The notes below the pieces were generated by a model. That model ran no database searches. It saw only the letters and a program-made list of their open reading frames with translations, and was not told where the DNA came from. From Brachypodium distachyon (lineage: Eukaryota; Streptophyta; Magnoliopsida; Poales; Poaceae), in the NCBI RefSeq assembly GCF_000005505.3, contig NC_016131.3:69266355-69330354 (forward strand): a stretch of 64,000 nucleotides of DNA, read 5' to 3'. Position numbers and translations under genes: made by a program. Numbering within the stretch: position 1 is the first letter of the stretch; every line of letters begins with the position of its first letter. Shown here in pieces: positions 11,885 to 25,800 of this stretch.

Positions 11885-14106
11885 TAACCATTGCACATTC
11901 TACTGCGCGGTCGTGGCACAAAAACCGGCATACGCCTTCTGCAAGTAAACAAACACATGATCAAACGGCTTAACGCGCGCTGCGATCTAAATCTACAAGT
12001 CGCAACGCAAGTGGCAGAGCAGTCGAGCTCGACCCGAGCCACAGGAAATGGAAAAAAGAGCGGCAGGGGTTTCTCCAGCCGCTTTCGCGGCGCACGGTTC
12101 GTGTGAACCCCATGGCGGTCCACTGGCCGGACAACCAGTTTTGCTGCGAGTTCGTCGCAGAGGCCAGAGGGGAGCCGCCAATCCTGGCTATCCTGTCTCG
12201 ATCGGTGGGCGATTCTGCTTTGATTCCGTGGAGCCTCGAGAATCAGGCCACAAATTTTGTCCGGTGCTGTGCGACGCGCGCGGTCGATTGTGGCCGTATA
12301 ATACAATCTCGTTCGTTGGCATAATTGATCTCCGTATAATACAATCTTTGTCAAAATCAGATCAAGCTTTTGATCAGCCCTACGCCGGACGGGCAGCGAG
12401 TATCCATCCTTACTGGGAGGCTCCAAGCCAAAACTTATTTTCCAACATGTAGCGCCAGCGCGCGAAACATAAATACATTGTACGCTGACAAATAAAGCTA
12501 CTAGCACCGTGTCTTAACGACGATAAGAGCCTCCTGTCCTGGTCGGAGCCCACGTGAAGCCCAAGGGGCGCGTCACCATCGACCACAGGGGAGCTAATGG
12601 CCTGATAGCTTCAGGCTTCAGCCGTAGCGATCGCGGCATGCAGTCGCTAGCTAATAGTTCCAGTCGATCCAACGGTCTCTGATGAATCCAGCGTGTGATC
12701 CATGCGAAACGCGAGCCCATCTCTCTCGCCGGCTGTGCCATGGCACGTCGATCGCTCGATGACGACGTAAATGATATATCTAGCTAGCCCTTTGCTGTCT
12801 TGCTGACACTCGAGATAATCCAAGCCAAGCTACCTTCCAAACTCCAACCCCCGCTCTCCATTCCACTCACACAACAACCAACAAATGAACAAAACATGCC
12901 AATCGATCGCCACTCGTCCCCATGCGAACTCGAATGGCATTTCTGAAACTCCAGGCATCTACGATTTCTTTCTCTCTGATACCGCAATTTGTGTTAGTCC
13001 CTCCGGCCGGAGTAATTTTACTAAATCTGAGACGAGTAATATGTGTCGAGAGAGTAATTCGTTTTATACTTTCGGAAATTTATATTTATGAAACTCACTT
13101 GAAAAACAACAACAAAATGAACAAGAGATACGCGAGTCCTTGTCACGGCGATCGGGATCTTACCCGTTACCGGTGATTGGCAGGAGAACATATAAACAGT
13201 ATAGTAGTTCTGCACAAGTGCATTTGCAATTTGCAAGCTTTTGGCGGATTTACATGTGTACACCTGCAGTGCACCCACACGGCCGGCGGAACCGAATCGT
13301 TCGAATGGAAAGATTAAAGCAAACAAAGATCCCATCGAGATATAGAGATCCCGGCGCCAACATGCGCGTTGCATGCTCGCTCCTCCACATAACACCATAT
13401 ACCCAGGGCCTACAAGCTTTCTATCTACATTTCCACCGAAAGCTACGTTTAAATCGATCCTTCAGAGTAGGGAATAGCGGAAACAACATGCATATCGTTC
13501 TCCGCAGAAAGAAGGAACAAAATTCAGGGGGATAACAAATGCATATATGCATCAGGATATATGCAGCTACAGATTAGAAAGGAAAAAAGAAGGAAAGCTT
13601 TATATGCATTAGCTACAGAGAGATGCACTTATCCTGCATCTTTGGCTGCGCTGTTCGAAACAAACAAGAACGATATGCTTGCGCGTACTAATAAGCACTA
13701 ACATATGTTTACGGTGCACAAGTGCTGAAGTGCACTAGATGTTTAAGCAGCACTTTTCATAGTCATGAACAATTTCTTAACATTGACATAGAATGATTCC
13801 AACTTGATACCAGTTAATTCGATTCAGACCGAGAATAGTAATTTCTTTCACGACGTACATGCATCGTGGAAAATTTAAACTTGTTGTTGAAATACCGTTA
13901 ACAGCCAGATTTGTCTCTCTTTTTTTGTGGGAGATATGTGCACTGAATTTGAAACAAAATTTTTTTGTACTATGGACTATGGTACAGATAAGTTCTGCCA
14001 ATGTTGTCTGAATTTATCAGAATTTTTCATTACCGTTAGAGGTGCACTCATACATCTCATGCGCCTAGAGTACAGTATAGGAGTATATATATATATACTA
14101 ACAGCT

Positions 14107-14219
14107 ACTCCCTCCGATCCTAAATTATTGTCGAAATATTACATGTATCTAGACGCTTTTTAAGAATAGATACATCTATATTTGGTTAAATTTGAGTCAA
14201 GAATTTAGGATCAGAAATA
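14107..14219. mobile_element. Stowaway-like MITE (degenerate)
   Basis: The left end ctccctccgatcctaaatta pairs with the right-hand inverse taggatcagaaatag around a palindromic core containing tacatgtatctag and agatacatct. The layout and TIR are Stowaway-type. Confidence 0.65.
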
Positions 14220-17200
14220 GTAATTGCGGATCCAGTAAAGATGCTAAAAGTGCTACACCTACCATACAGTAAGTGCTCAAAACCAAATTTAGACATGATT
14301 TAAATCTATTGGTACGTTGTTGAGATCATATTAAATTACTTGCGCAGTATTTACGTTGAGCTTATGTGTTGAATTTATAAGTTCAGAATGACAATTGAAT
14401 TTCGTGTACCAAGCGTTGCACTACCAGACATAAAACCCTAGACCCGGCGCTACTAACAACGTTCATGCTACTTGACATTCCGTTCTAGATGGACGTTGCA
14501 GCATTATCTCGGTTTATTGAGCAATCATATATAATCATGTGGTTGACACGAAGGCAATTCTCTCCACACGAATTTCCACTGGCGTCGCTACCAGGCACCA
14601 GTAAATAATGTCATACATTTCTAAATAAGGATCATTTACCCACCACAAAAATAATGATCTAGGCTAAAAGGAGTTAAATGACAGGTGAATGTGGCGACCC
14701 TACCGACCTGGTGTGTTATCTGAAAGGAAATTCCCATGAAAGCAACTCACCACCACTAAAGATAGATCCCAAACATATCGGCCATAGGTAACGTTGGCTT
14801 TCGTGGGAAGAGTTTTCTCTTGAAAAGGAGGACATGAGAGTTGTTTCCTGGATTTCTAGAACCACTGTATTCTTCGCTGCTATCTCTTCCTTGATGGCTG
14901 CGTGTTGGAAGATCAAGAACTGCCAACTGATTTGTACTTTGAGAAACAAACTCAATACTTTAGAAGTCTAAGGTAGAATTTCATTTTAAAAGATTATTGC
15001 TGTTCACAAACACATCCAATCTATCTCATCGAGACAGCGACAACTGGATGAAACGACGAACAACGGGATGTAAACTAAAGGAGGATGGCCCCAGGATAAG
15101 ATAGTTATTTTCATCCGAGTCACCTTTGATTTGATTCTCTAATAGCTGATGCTAATAATTAGTGCTGAAGGGACCCAATCTGCTCAAGTCCTCCTAAAAA
15201 TCGCAGAGCACTACAGCTAACTGGCGACTTCAACTCTTATCTTATCGTAATGCACCAAGAGAATTTGGAATACGCTTTTGCTTGCACCTTTGTTAAGAAC
15301 CAGTATCTTATACTAGCAGTTGCAATTTCTTCTACAGTACAGAATTTAATCCCTTGTTTCAGAAAGTCTTTTGGGCATCAATAATGAAGGATATATAGTA
15401 TGCTTCTCTTTTTTGAAAGACAGTGCATACCTCTTCTGATAGGATACAGAGCACCCAGAATGTTAAGCAATATTTTGCCTTGAAATTCCAACGAGAAAAA
15501 CCAGAAGATGCAAATATGTAGTATGGGTGCGGCGATTGCTTTTTTATCCTTCATACTTGTACATGTTCAGATAAAGGTCCACAACAAAAAAAGGTTTACA
15601 CTTCAGGCACACCATAGCTGACTAAATACTGAAGCGCAAGACTGCACTGATGCTCTGGTAAGCTGTTGATTGGGTACTCTTAATTAATTAAGAACGCTGA
15701 GCCTGCTTTGCCGCTGCCTTGGTTGGTGATATGTCGGCATTAGGGACATCCCCATCAGCACGTACGCTATCATCCCAAGTATATCTAGGTAGGTAATTGT
15801 TTCCTAATGACATTTTCGGCGAGGCGATATTCTTTGTCCACATTGGAGGGAGATGTGAGTAAGGAGCCTCTTCTAATTAAAATCCTCTCCACACATCAGT
15901 GGACACGGCGCCAATGCGTTAGGTCCCGGCACCATGCACCATGGCCGTTTTGGGAAGGCTGACTCGGAGACTTTGATCCGTGAGGAATATATATAGTCCA
16001 CAAGTCGCAGATAAATATCCGCCTCCGGGGCCCATGAAACGATTGTGATGCGGTAGCGCTGTAGACGAAACTCTCTCCGGGCTCCGGCCTGGCGCTGCGG
16101 TAGCATCGTCCCAGGTCTATTCTGCCTTGGTCCTCCGCCGTGCCCACTGACTTCTGTGCCACCAGCAAAGGTTGGTCCCTGAACTGAGCTCGATCGTACG
16201 CCCGCGGGTGAGCCTGGCACTGGCAGTCAGGTCGGCGGAGTGGGAAAAAAAATTCGGAGCTGCTCCGTGCGAACAAGGACAGGAAGAAGAAATGATCGGA
16301 TGGGACGCGAATGGATCGACCTGACCACTTTTTTTTTCTTTTTTTTTCGAGAGGATCGACCTGGCCACGACGACCAGAGGGGATGGTAGACGGATAGTTG
16401 GCAGATGAGTGGGTTGCTGTGTACTGCCACATGGTTTCTCGGTGGTACATCGGCATTTGGGTAGACAGGACGCTAGCTGGTACGGTTCCTTGTTACACCG
16501 TGCCTGGCTAAAGTGAAGCTTTCTACGCATAAAAATAGTTTTCTTTTTGACTTATTTGGAAGATGTATCCGATCTTAAAAAGTGTCTAATTACATGTAAG
16601 ATTTCGACAAGAATTATAGAACGGTGGTAGTATAATAGCTACTAAAGACTTCTTTGGAAGATGTAAATTTTATACAGATATGATAAAATGGTTTATCACA
16701 CGTGGGATCGAATATGGATGGGATCAATATAACGAGTGACGTTGGTTTCCGATCTCCTGTGAAAAGAAATATATATATGCGGGTCTAGGATTTATGCATA
16801 TCGGCTCGCTAATCCTAGCGAGTATAATCAGGATGCACCAGAAGCCCCGTGCATGGAACACGCTATAAGGACAACTTTATCTTTTCGTGCTGGGCTTCTC
16901 TGGTTGGTGGGAGAAGGAACGCTGAGTAGGAGTGGCAATACTTTGTCACACGTGGTCCAATGCTAACTGCTTTGCAACTCGTAGTGCTGGTGGGAGGACC
17001 AGAAAAGTCGGCAGCAGGGGATTTAAAAGAGAGATAAGGTAAGCTCCTCCCGGAGGCCCTAGCTCCTTTTTTGTGCATCCCATGTAAAGGATGTTGATTG
17101 GAGATAAACCTCATGATGGCTGCAAGACAAACCTGGAACTAGCAAATCAGGCACCATATCTTTGATGGTGGGAAAAAGCTAGCGAATTTAGCTCGTGCAC

Positions 17201-17607
17201 AGGACGATATGTGGGGGAGAAATGCCTGAAAGATTGGGTTGGGGTGAGCATGCGAATGTTTCAAGCCAAATTTGTGGTTCAGGGCTGACTAATAAATCAG
17301 CTCTCTATTTTTAGTGGGAAACCAAACGATGCACTTTATAGCCGGGTTGGATGCGACTTGCCTGGACCCATTGTTCACAGAATGAAAAATTCTCAAATGC
17401 AAACTATTATGCATGTTTCCAGATGGGTTATACCGTTATACGACGGAAATGGATGATCAGAGCCATGCTTGGAATATAATTCAATCACGAGAAGTTGGCT
17501 AACTCCTCGCTGACGCAGAATATATCCTTTCACCTCCCCATTGTGAAAGGTGGAATTGAAGCAATGTGCTGTGTATATTGCAAAAGACTATTTTCATCAA
17601 ACAGACC

Positions 17608-17991
17608 GAGAGAATATCTGGTGCTCCCAACCCCTTAGGTGCACCAACGCACGGTAGCATCTTTAAAAAGTTTTCAATTTTTTTGAAATAAATCGAATAG
17701 GTTCATAAGATGTACGCCTACCACCTTGCAAAGTTTCAAACCCAAATTCATTATATACATAGAGAAACAAAAAAGACAAGTGCAAGCATAAAGTGTCAGG
17801 AATTTTATCTTTTGTGTTTTTGTCTTTTTGACATATTCACATCAGGATTTGTCTTTTTTGTTTCTCTACGCATATAATGAATTTGGGTTTGAAACTTTGC
17901 AAGATGGTAGACACATATCTTATGAACCCACTCAATTTATTTCAATTTTTTTTGAAAACTTCTTAGTGGTGGGAGCACTGGAAATTCTCTC
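17608..17991. mobile_element. Foldback Mutator-like MITE with 10-bp target duplication
   Basis: A 384-bp near-perfect foldback. The terminal inverted repeats begin GAGAGAATATCTGGTGCTCC on the left and GAGAGAATTTCCAGTGCTCC on the right (reverse complement), and the inverted similarity runs about 140 bases inwards on each arm. The direct repeat CAAACAGACC flanks the element at 17598-17607 and 17992-18001. A 9-11 bp duplication with long arms points to the Mutator superfamily. There is no coding capacity. Confidence 0.85.
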
Positions 17992-19285
17992 CAAACAGAC
18001 CTTCAGCCAAAATCAGCAACGTAGGGAAACCTGAGGCATGGCATGTTGCATACTGCATTACTGCATACACAGATGTGGATCAGGTTTGAAGCGTCCAGTC
18101 ATGTCCAGGGGTGGATCACAACATGGTGGGAATCTGATTCATCCCTGTGCCTAGCGAGGGCTTTTTATCCAATGATAGTGGCTAGCGGTGTGCGTGTGTG
18201 TGTGGGCTCTTAGCTTTTGGTCCCTCCCTCTCGGCTATCTTGTTGCCGCATCCACCTAATTCCATGGCCCGCCATGTGTAGCACATCACACCTTCCATGG
18301 TTCCCTACTTCCCTTATCCCCTCTTCCTATCACCTCAGACTCATATTCTGCCTGATCTGACAGTGACCACGACTCTTATCTGAGCATGGGTTGTCCCAAC
18401 CAGACCTCTATATAGACTTTCATCGGGTATTGGCCATGCATGTCAACTGGCATGTGGCACGATCACGAGTGATCTGGTATTCTGGGCGATCGATTCTCCA
18501 CACTGATCATTGACAACTACAACATACACTTGCACCCAACTATGCCCTGATACACAAACAGTGGTAAACCTAGAGTGGCATGGGTGAGAACTGTAGAAAC
18601 TATGATCCTCCCATATCAGCTGTTCGGCACTGACAAATGACCGACAAAAATGAGGTGCTCAGTGCCGACAATGTCCACTCCACGGCAACAGAGAGTAGAG
18701 AAGATTTACCAGGACGCAGATTTTTACAGTCCGGGAACCTATGTTCTCCTTTTATTTTGAAATAAACCAAAGAAAGATTTATCAAACTAAAACTAAATAG
18801 ATCCAAAAAAATCTGGCACATGGATACTAGAATTAACTACTCCTACGTATTTATTTATTTATTTATTTTCAGTTTACATGAAGACAAAATTGGGGAGCTA
18901 AAAAAGAATTACAAGTGCTTTAAGTTTACATTTTCCACAGGCCACAAGAATGAAAAACTTAGAATTTTTTGGAATGAATTTTTTTAGCCCGTAGCATATG
19001 CTCCTGAGCTCTGCTCAGCTACCGCAGTATGCATGTATGTAACCATTAACATAAAGGGGTGAACGGATGGCGAGATACAGTTTTGTCATGAAGACATAAA
19101 TTCTTTACTTTCGGAAGGATTATGAAGACAAAATAGTAACTTCTGTCCACCAATTTGTAGTTTTCAAGCACAGTAATCTTGCATGAGAATTTGTAAGTTC
19201 ACATAATTTGCAGACATGTACATCTTAGATTTTTTGTAAAATAAATAAATCTTGGTCATAGTTATAGAGCATGGCCTAAATAATA

Positions 19286-19390
19286 CTCCCCTCCGTCCGG
19301 AAATAAGTGACAAGGATTTGTATAAGTCCGGAAATAAGTGATACAAATCCACGTCACTTATCCACGTCACTTATTTCCAGACGGAGGGAG
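19286..19390. mobile_element. Stowaway MITE with internally duplicated arm
   Basis: Ends are CTCCCCTCCGTCCGG and CAGACGGAGGGAG. The arm motif gaaataagtga occurs twice on the left and its inverse tcacttat twice on the right, so each arm carries a short internal duplication. It lies about 460 bp beyond the URB2 stop and could fall in its 3' transcribed region. Confidence 0.75.
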
Positions 19391-19850
19391 GATGTTAGTT
19401 TGGTTCAGAGCAAGTGCATAAGATATTACCCAAAAATGGCAAATATGAATGCCAACATGTCAAGATTACTGAGTCCAACATGTCCTCAAGATTACCGAGT
19501 TCATTTAAAGAACATCACTGGGTGGCTACATATCACCAGCAGGGACTTCTTGCAAACAACTTGGTTCTCCTCATCTGTCACAACTACCAACAGGCTGATT
19601 TGGTGAGCATTAAATCTGTAAAATGACAGATAGAAATCAGAACATGTGTCATGTATGTTTGACTCTAATTTTATAAAGGTAGACAGAAAAACTAACCATG
19701 TTCTCATTGATTGTTCCATTGTTTGGTGCATAAGGTTGTGCTATACTTTCCGCTCTGAACCCAAGGTCACGCAGAAAATGGCTCTCTATAGGATTAATAT
19801 CCGGCCTAACCAGGATAAACACCCAAGTGTCCCAACAATCTTAAGTTCAA

Positions 19851-22800
19851 CTAAATTTTGCCTTGATACTGGAAGTGTAGTTTATAATCATGCACCAGGT
19901 TAGCAAGAGTGGCTCGGCATGGACCCTCTACAAAACCAAAGAAGTGTCAGATTAGTATGTATAGTGGTAACAAGTGTTCATAAATAGAATGAGCAAGAGT
20001 TACTGACCACCCAGATATGTGTGAAGCTGTTGAAAATCACTTTCCTCGCAGATATCTATTAGGGAATACACCCCAGGTCGCAAGGCCTCGTCAATTTCTC
20101 TGCCATGTAAGAAGGATGAGATTGCTGAGGCGAAAGCATAAATAGAAGACCTTCAGCAGCAAAGAACATACCGTGTTATGCCTGTCTGAAATGGACCCTG
20201 TCCAGAAAACATCGAAATGTAACCAGCAAGAAAGTGCATCGAGTGCTTTCCTAGGGCTTCTCTTTGCTGACGCATCTACATTGTCCACACAAGGATAATT
20301 AGCACAATTGATTTGTTGGCACACAGAGACATCTCCCTGTTATGCCATTTACGTTTTTAACTTTTAGTGAAAGCCAAACTGCAAAAATTCTGTGTTGTAG
20401 CAAATGGCTCCTAACTATAAATCCTCCTTTTAGCAGCATATTGCAGTTAAGGGTACCAAAAACCTTGGGCAATAAATAAGCCCAGTGCTAATGTGTGCAC
20501 TAGGTCCAGCAGAGAGCACAGCCCAACCAGATGTCCACATGACATACTATCAAAGCGAGATATATATCATTTCAAATAATAAGCACCACTGACCTCTTCA
20601 TAGATCCTTCTAAAAAAGGAAGCACATTTTATTGCCTCCTCCTTGTTCCAAGCGAAATATCCCGCCAAGCTAACCTTCTTGGTATCTGAAGACTCCAAAC
20701 AACTAAGTAGTATGTTTACCGAGTCCTCCAGTACAGCCACACATCGTCCAACCTCACTAGATCGAAGGAAAAAAAACAACAATATAAAGGCTCAACTTAA
20801 AGAACATAAAATGATAAGAGGATTCTCGCAAAAAAATGACAGGAGAAAATAGAGGGCCAAATCTTTACCGCTGTTGGTGCCGAAGGGCAGTGCATAACAA
20901 TTTGCAACATGCAGCATACATGTCAATGGAAAATTGTCTATCAAGTATATATTCCTTACTTTCTACAGGTTGTCCTACAGTTTGGCCACGAGAAATTTCT
21001 GATGAACAGGATCCACTCCGACCAGCAAGAAGATGTTTGAAGCCCTTGAAAAGTGTCACAGGAAGATGCAAGCACTGGGATACATGGCATGCATTAATTT
21101 GAAGAGTATGCCTCCCCACAAATGCTGTGATAACCTCAACACACATTAGAACAACGGCTCCAGCATCTGGATGAAAACCGGGGTAAAGAGGGGGCAGCTT
21201 CTCCATATAGAAAATGAATGGACTTTGAAGGTGCAAAACAATGTTGAATAAAGCACCAACTAGGTCTGGGATAGTTCTCTTAAAAACACGCTTATTTCCT
21301 GCAATATAAGTGGAAATTAGTCCCAAAACTTGTCTCCTGCCTTAAAACATTACGTAAACTGCCGAATGCTGACGACAGGCATTACGTAAACTGCAGAATG
21401 CTGATGACAGGCATTGGGTTTGAGATGACGCTGGCAAAAATATCAACTCCACAGTCCACACCTTTATATAATTATAATCCCTCTCGAGAATAAACAGGAA
21501 CTGCATGTTTCATTCTAGGGGCATATATGTGGGGTTTGAAATCATAACCTTTCGCAAAACAACCAATGTTCTCTTACACCGCAGTACGCTAGCCACCCCT
21601 TGGCCTTGTACACTACTAGTCAGTGAAAAGGTCAAAAGGTTCAAATAGCTTCAAGTATGTTCCTTTAATAATGTGCTATAAAAGTTAGACAGCACAAATC
21701 TATTCATCCAAGACGATTCATGGATTCTGAGCATTAAACAACTACCCTGTTATCAAGCATTCCTCCAAAATAAAGTTTAAGATATTTATTTAAAGGACCT
21801 ATGGCTCATCCTAATTTATGGCTATTACCTGATATATTCAGTAGTGGGCACTGGAATATGTACTAATTACGAATGAAATCCTGAGACTTCTTTTTCTGAG
21901 AACAAAATCCTCAGACTTGTGCTATTGTCAGGTATATTAAATAGCTATTGTTGGGCAAGTAATCAGTTCTCAAGCTCATGGATATCATGATGTTTGAGAT
22001 TCAGTAGATTACTATTTCTTTGGAAAAGCCAATTTAACATCTTAGTAGTAGATTGAAATCACATTACATTACAGGAATAATAGAATTGCATTTCAGAAAA
22101 TATCAGATAGAACTTTTGACTGCTAACCTGGCACAGATTCAAGAACGAGATAGAGGCAGTCAATTCCAGCGGCAACATCAGAAGAAACCGTCCCACCATC
22201 AAAAGTTCCTGTCTTTACTTCATATATTGAGTGGCTATATTGATTCACTCCGACCAATGCTCGTTCAATGACTTGCAGAGTTGCACTTAGATGCATGTTT
22301 GATGTAACATTAACAAATTTTCTCATTGACAGTCTAAGCCTTGATTTCAACGAGGTTATTATATTCTGCCTATCGATGACATTTCTAGTAACATAACCAG
22401 ATGTATTCTTCAAATGAAGAGTTTTTGTGCTTGATCCAATCTCATGTGTAGGTAGAGTTGCACTCTTTGCTTGAAGTAAAATGCATTTTCCAATAGCCCT
22501 CATATGTGCATTTACTATCTGAGCATAAAGTTCTTTTGACAAGCTGTGTTTAGGCAAAGTTCCTATAACTTCAAGGTATCTCAATATTCCATCAATCCAT
22601 ACAAGAGAATACATATCTGGCCAATTAGACATGTCTGCAATTTTCTGTAGAGCGATATAAGCTGTCCCAATCATTGGACCCACTGACAGCTGTTCAAAAG
22701 GATTGCGTGCCTGCCGACAGACACCACTGGGAAAGGATAGGAGGCCCTTCAACTTAGCAATAGCAGCAGATACACTGTAGAGCTCCCTCAAAGTAAATGC

Positions 22801-25800
22801 CACAAATGGACCTTCACCATTTAACAGGTTTTCCAAAAGAGATTCTTTCATGCATCGTATATTAAATGGACCGACATAATGATTTTCACTTGGAATACTG
22901 GGCAGAACATCTGACTGTAATCCATTATCCTTTGTTTCATGCATAGTACATCCATCCATGACCACATCAATATTCAGAAAACCATTCTCACATTCCAGCT
23001 CTTGTGGAAGACGAGCAGACATTAAATCAACAAATTCACAACCCTTGTTCTCCATAAACAAAACATGCAAACAAATATCTACAAAGGTCTCAAATTTAGC
23101 AATAGATATGCTAAAACTGGAGGCATACTGAAGCATTGATTTTCTTTCTTCTGAGCTTGACACTGGATAGTCTTTAATTGTGCTCTCTAATGCTGAAATA
23201 AGACCCCACAAGAATCCACCTATGCAAGACATAGTGCATAATAGTTTATCCCAGCACACGGTGCTATAACAGTTCTCTATTTTGATAACACAATTACGAC
23301 CGTTTACAGTTATGGGTATGCCAGTTGTAGTCTTCTCTAACTGTTCAGCCATAGTCTTGACATATTCGAAGGCTGAACTTTCTAGTACATCAAATGTCTG
23401 GCCATCATGTTCTGAAGTGTTGCTTTCACTAGGACTGTGCTTCAGGGAGGATCTAATTTTTTTCTCAGGACCAAACAAGCAAAATCTAGAATTCATGTTC
23501 GCTAGTATAGAAAATATTTCTGATGTCGTATCTACCAAGGAGAATAAGGTCTTTTTCTTCTGATCAGGGTCTGCTTCAAATATTTTGTGAGACAAACCAA
23601 CAATCTCCTGAACAGAACTCAAAAGCCAAATCAGAGAGTATGAGTTACCAACAAGTTTGGAAAATGCCGAGTACTGCTTTGACTCTGGGTATCCTTCACC
23701 AAATTTCAAAACAAGATTTTTCATTGCCCTTCGACAACATACAAACAGACAAATTAGCTCAATGGGATTACAGGATTCATCACGACGGCTTAGCAATGCC
23801 AATAGCAGGAGTCTGCAAAGAAAGAAACCGAGGAATTTGTTAACAAGCTCATCAGAGCGCTACCATTGAAGATAAAAAAATGTGCATGTTGGCATGTATT
23901 ATCCTAGCAATTGCTGACAACACAGATTGCCCAAAAAGGATGTAGCATTAACTAGGTGACACATAGTTCACCGTCACATGTTGCCGTATAAAAAGTCCAT
24001 CTTAATCCATTAAATACATGGAACAAAATGAATGCAGGCTAGAGGTTCCTGATATCTAAAAACACCAAAAGCACTAGAAATAACCAATAACATTACAATG
24101 AAAATTTCTTGAGTTGTACAAATCAGCAAGTGGATTGACTAGGTTTTTGTGTGACATGAAAGCTCAACTATTAACAGCATTAAGACCCATTAACATAATG
24201 GACCTTTTGTTCAGAGAGATTTGGCACTCCTACTCCTGCCCTACGATTAATGTCACAAGACTAAACAATGAGGTAAAGCCAAGGAGATAAGTAGAATTAA
24301 TGAGCATAAAGTGAAAAACTATGCCTAGGTCCACAAGAACAATGGACCTTTTGTTCAGAGAGATTTGCCACACTTACTCCTACCCTCGGATTCTGAACAC
24401 ATTTTCGGGTCAAAAGTGCCTATTTTGTACAACTGCAGAAAGAGTAGCTGCGATCACCAGTGAAAACAAATTGCAAATTGATAAAATGCACACTTGCCTT
24501 TCGAGATGGAGAATATAGGTTATAAGTCGCAAGAATGACTTGGAGTTTGAATGAAATCCAGGAGCTGTGCTAAAAAATTTAAGCAAGTTCTCACAGATCC
24601 GGTATTTATCGACCATGTGTGCATGTGTAGCATCAGGATATGTGCCTAACAACTTCTCGCTATCCAGTTTATTTAATATCTCCATCAAATCAGGTGAGAT
24701 GTCCAATAAGGCATTATCTTCGTCATCTCTGGTGACAAAAGAAGATGCTGATTTCTTCAGAGCATGACAAAAACTTGATGTCAAATTCTTCAATAGCACC
24801 TAGGAAGTAGCACATTCGTCCAAATTAGACCAACAAAGTATGAAAGAGCAAACAGAGGAAAGTACCAAAACTCAAAATTGGGAAAGAATGTATCATTGTC
24901 AGTTCATCATAGCAGAACTAATACTATCAGCATACTTGGTAAATTGCTGAATAACAATACTTTATTTGGATGGAAGGATTAGGAGTTTAGGACAATGCAA
25001 ACCTTTCGATCATAAATAATAGCATCACAAAGGAGCTCTACAGAAATAGTATGCAAAGTGATTTCTCTGTATGAATATTGACAGCTGCTATTCTCCTCAT
25101 CTTTGCATGACCTCTTTTGAACAAAAGAAAACCTTATCAGGTTAGAAAAGAAGTTCTTCAAGTCCTTCTTAGATGCATGAGAACTCCAAATATCAATGTT
25201 TTCACACAGAAGCTGCCAAGTTGCTACAGGAAAAGAACCTTCATCTAAAGAGCATATACTCAGATCCCTGGAAGAACTAATCTCATAACACCCAAAATGG
25301 CTATTTTCTCCTGAGGACAATATTCTCATATAGCTCATCATAAAATTCGTCAGTCGAGCGGCCTCAAGACAGCAAGACTCCTTTAATAACTCTGTGTTTC
25401 CTCTAGCCTCCTTATCAAACTGATGTGTATCTTCTTCAAGCAGAAAGTCAAAGACATTAATCTGTCTGTTAAGGTCATTGAGTCTTTGCAGAGCCATCAC
25501 ATGAAGGATGTAGACGAGCATAGTAAGACCAGAATGGTTTGTTGGAATGGATTGTGACAAAATTTCGATACCATTCAAAAGGGAGCCTGAACTTTCAACA
25601 ATCCAAGCAAAATAGCCTTCCGCAATAACATTGGCTGTATTGGTCCATTCATTTCCGCAACATACAGTGAATGAAATCCCCATTAATTCTGTTGCTTCTA
25701 TGGCTAAATCTGGAGGCATGAGGCCTACACATTGCCTATACAGACTTCTACATGATGCATATATGCGGAAGAAGAAGACAAAAAGCCAGGACAAACTTGA

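Larger units (their letters stand above)
10188..19850. other. Long intergenic region between D14 and URB2
   Basis: About 9.7 kb with no supported gene. It contains MITEs at 11544-11884, 14107-14219, 17608-17991 and 19286-19390, further decayed Stowaway-like traces near 10795-10860 and 16520-16630, and a (TTTA)n microsatellite near 18848-18867. A GC-rich patch near 15900-16530 opens several frames without recognisable domains. The D14 promoter must lie in the first part. Confidence 0.6.

Noticed and set aside
12885..13535. Possible small genes around 13 kb
   Set aside because: Short frames with no homology in AT-rich intergenic DNA.
15873..16530. Overlapping minus-strand frames up to 186 codons
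   Set aside because: No family resemblance. Several frames overlap and none has a convincing start or intron.
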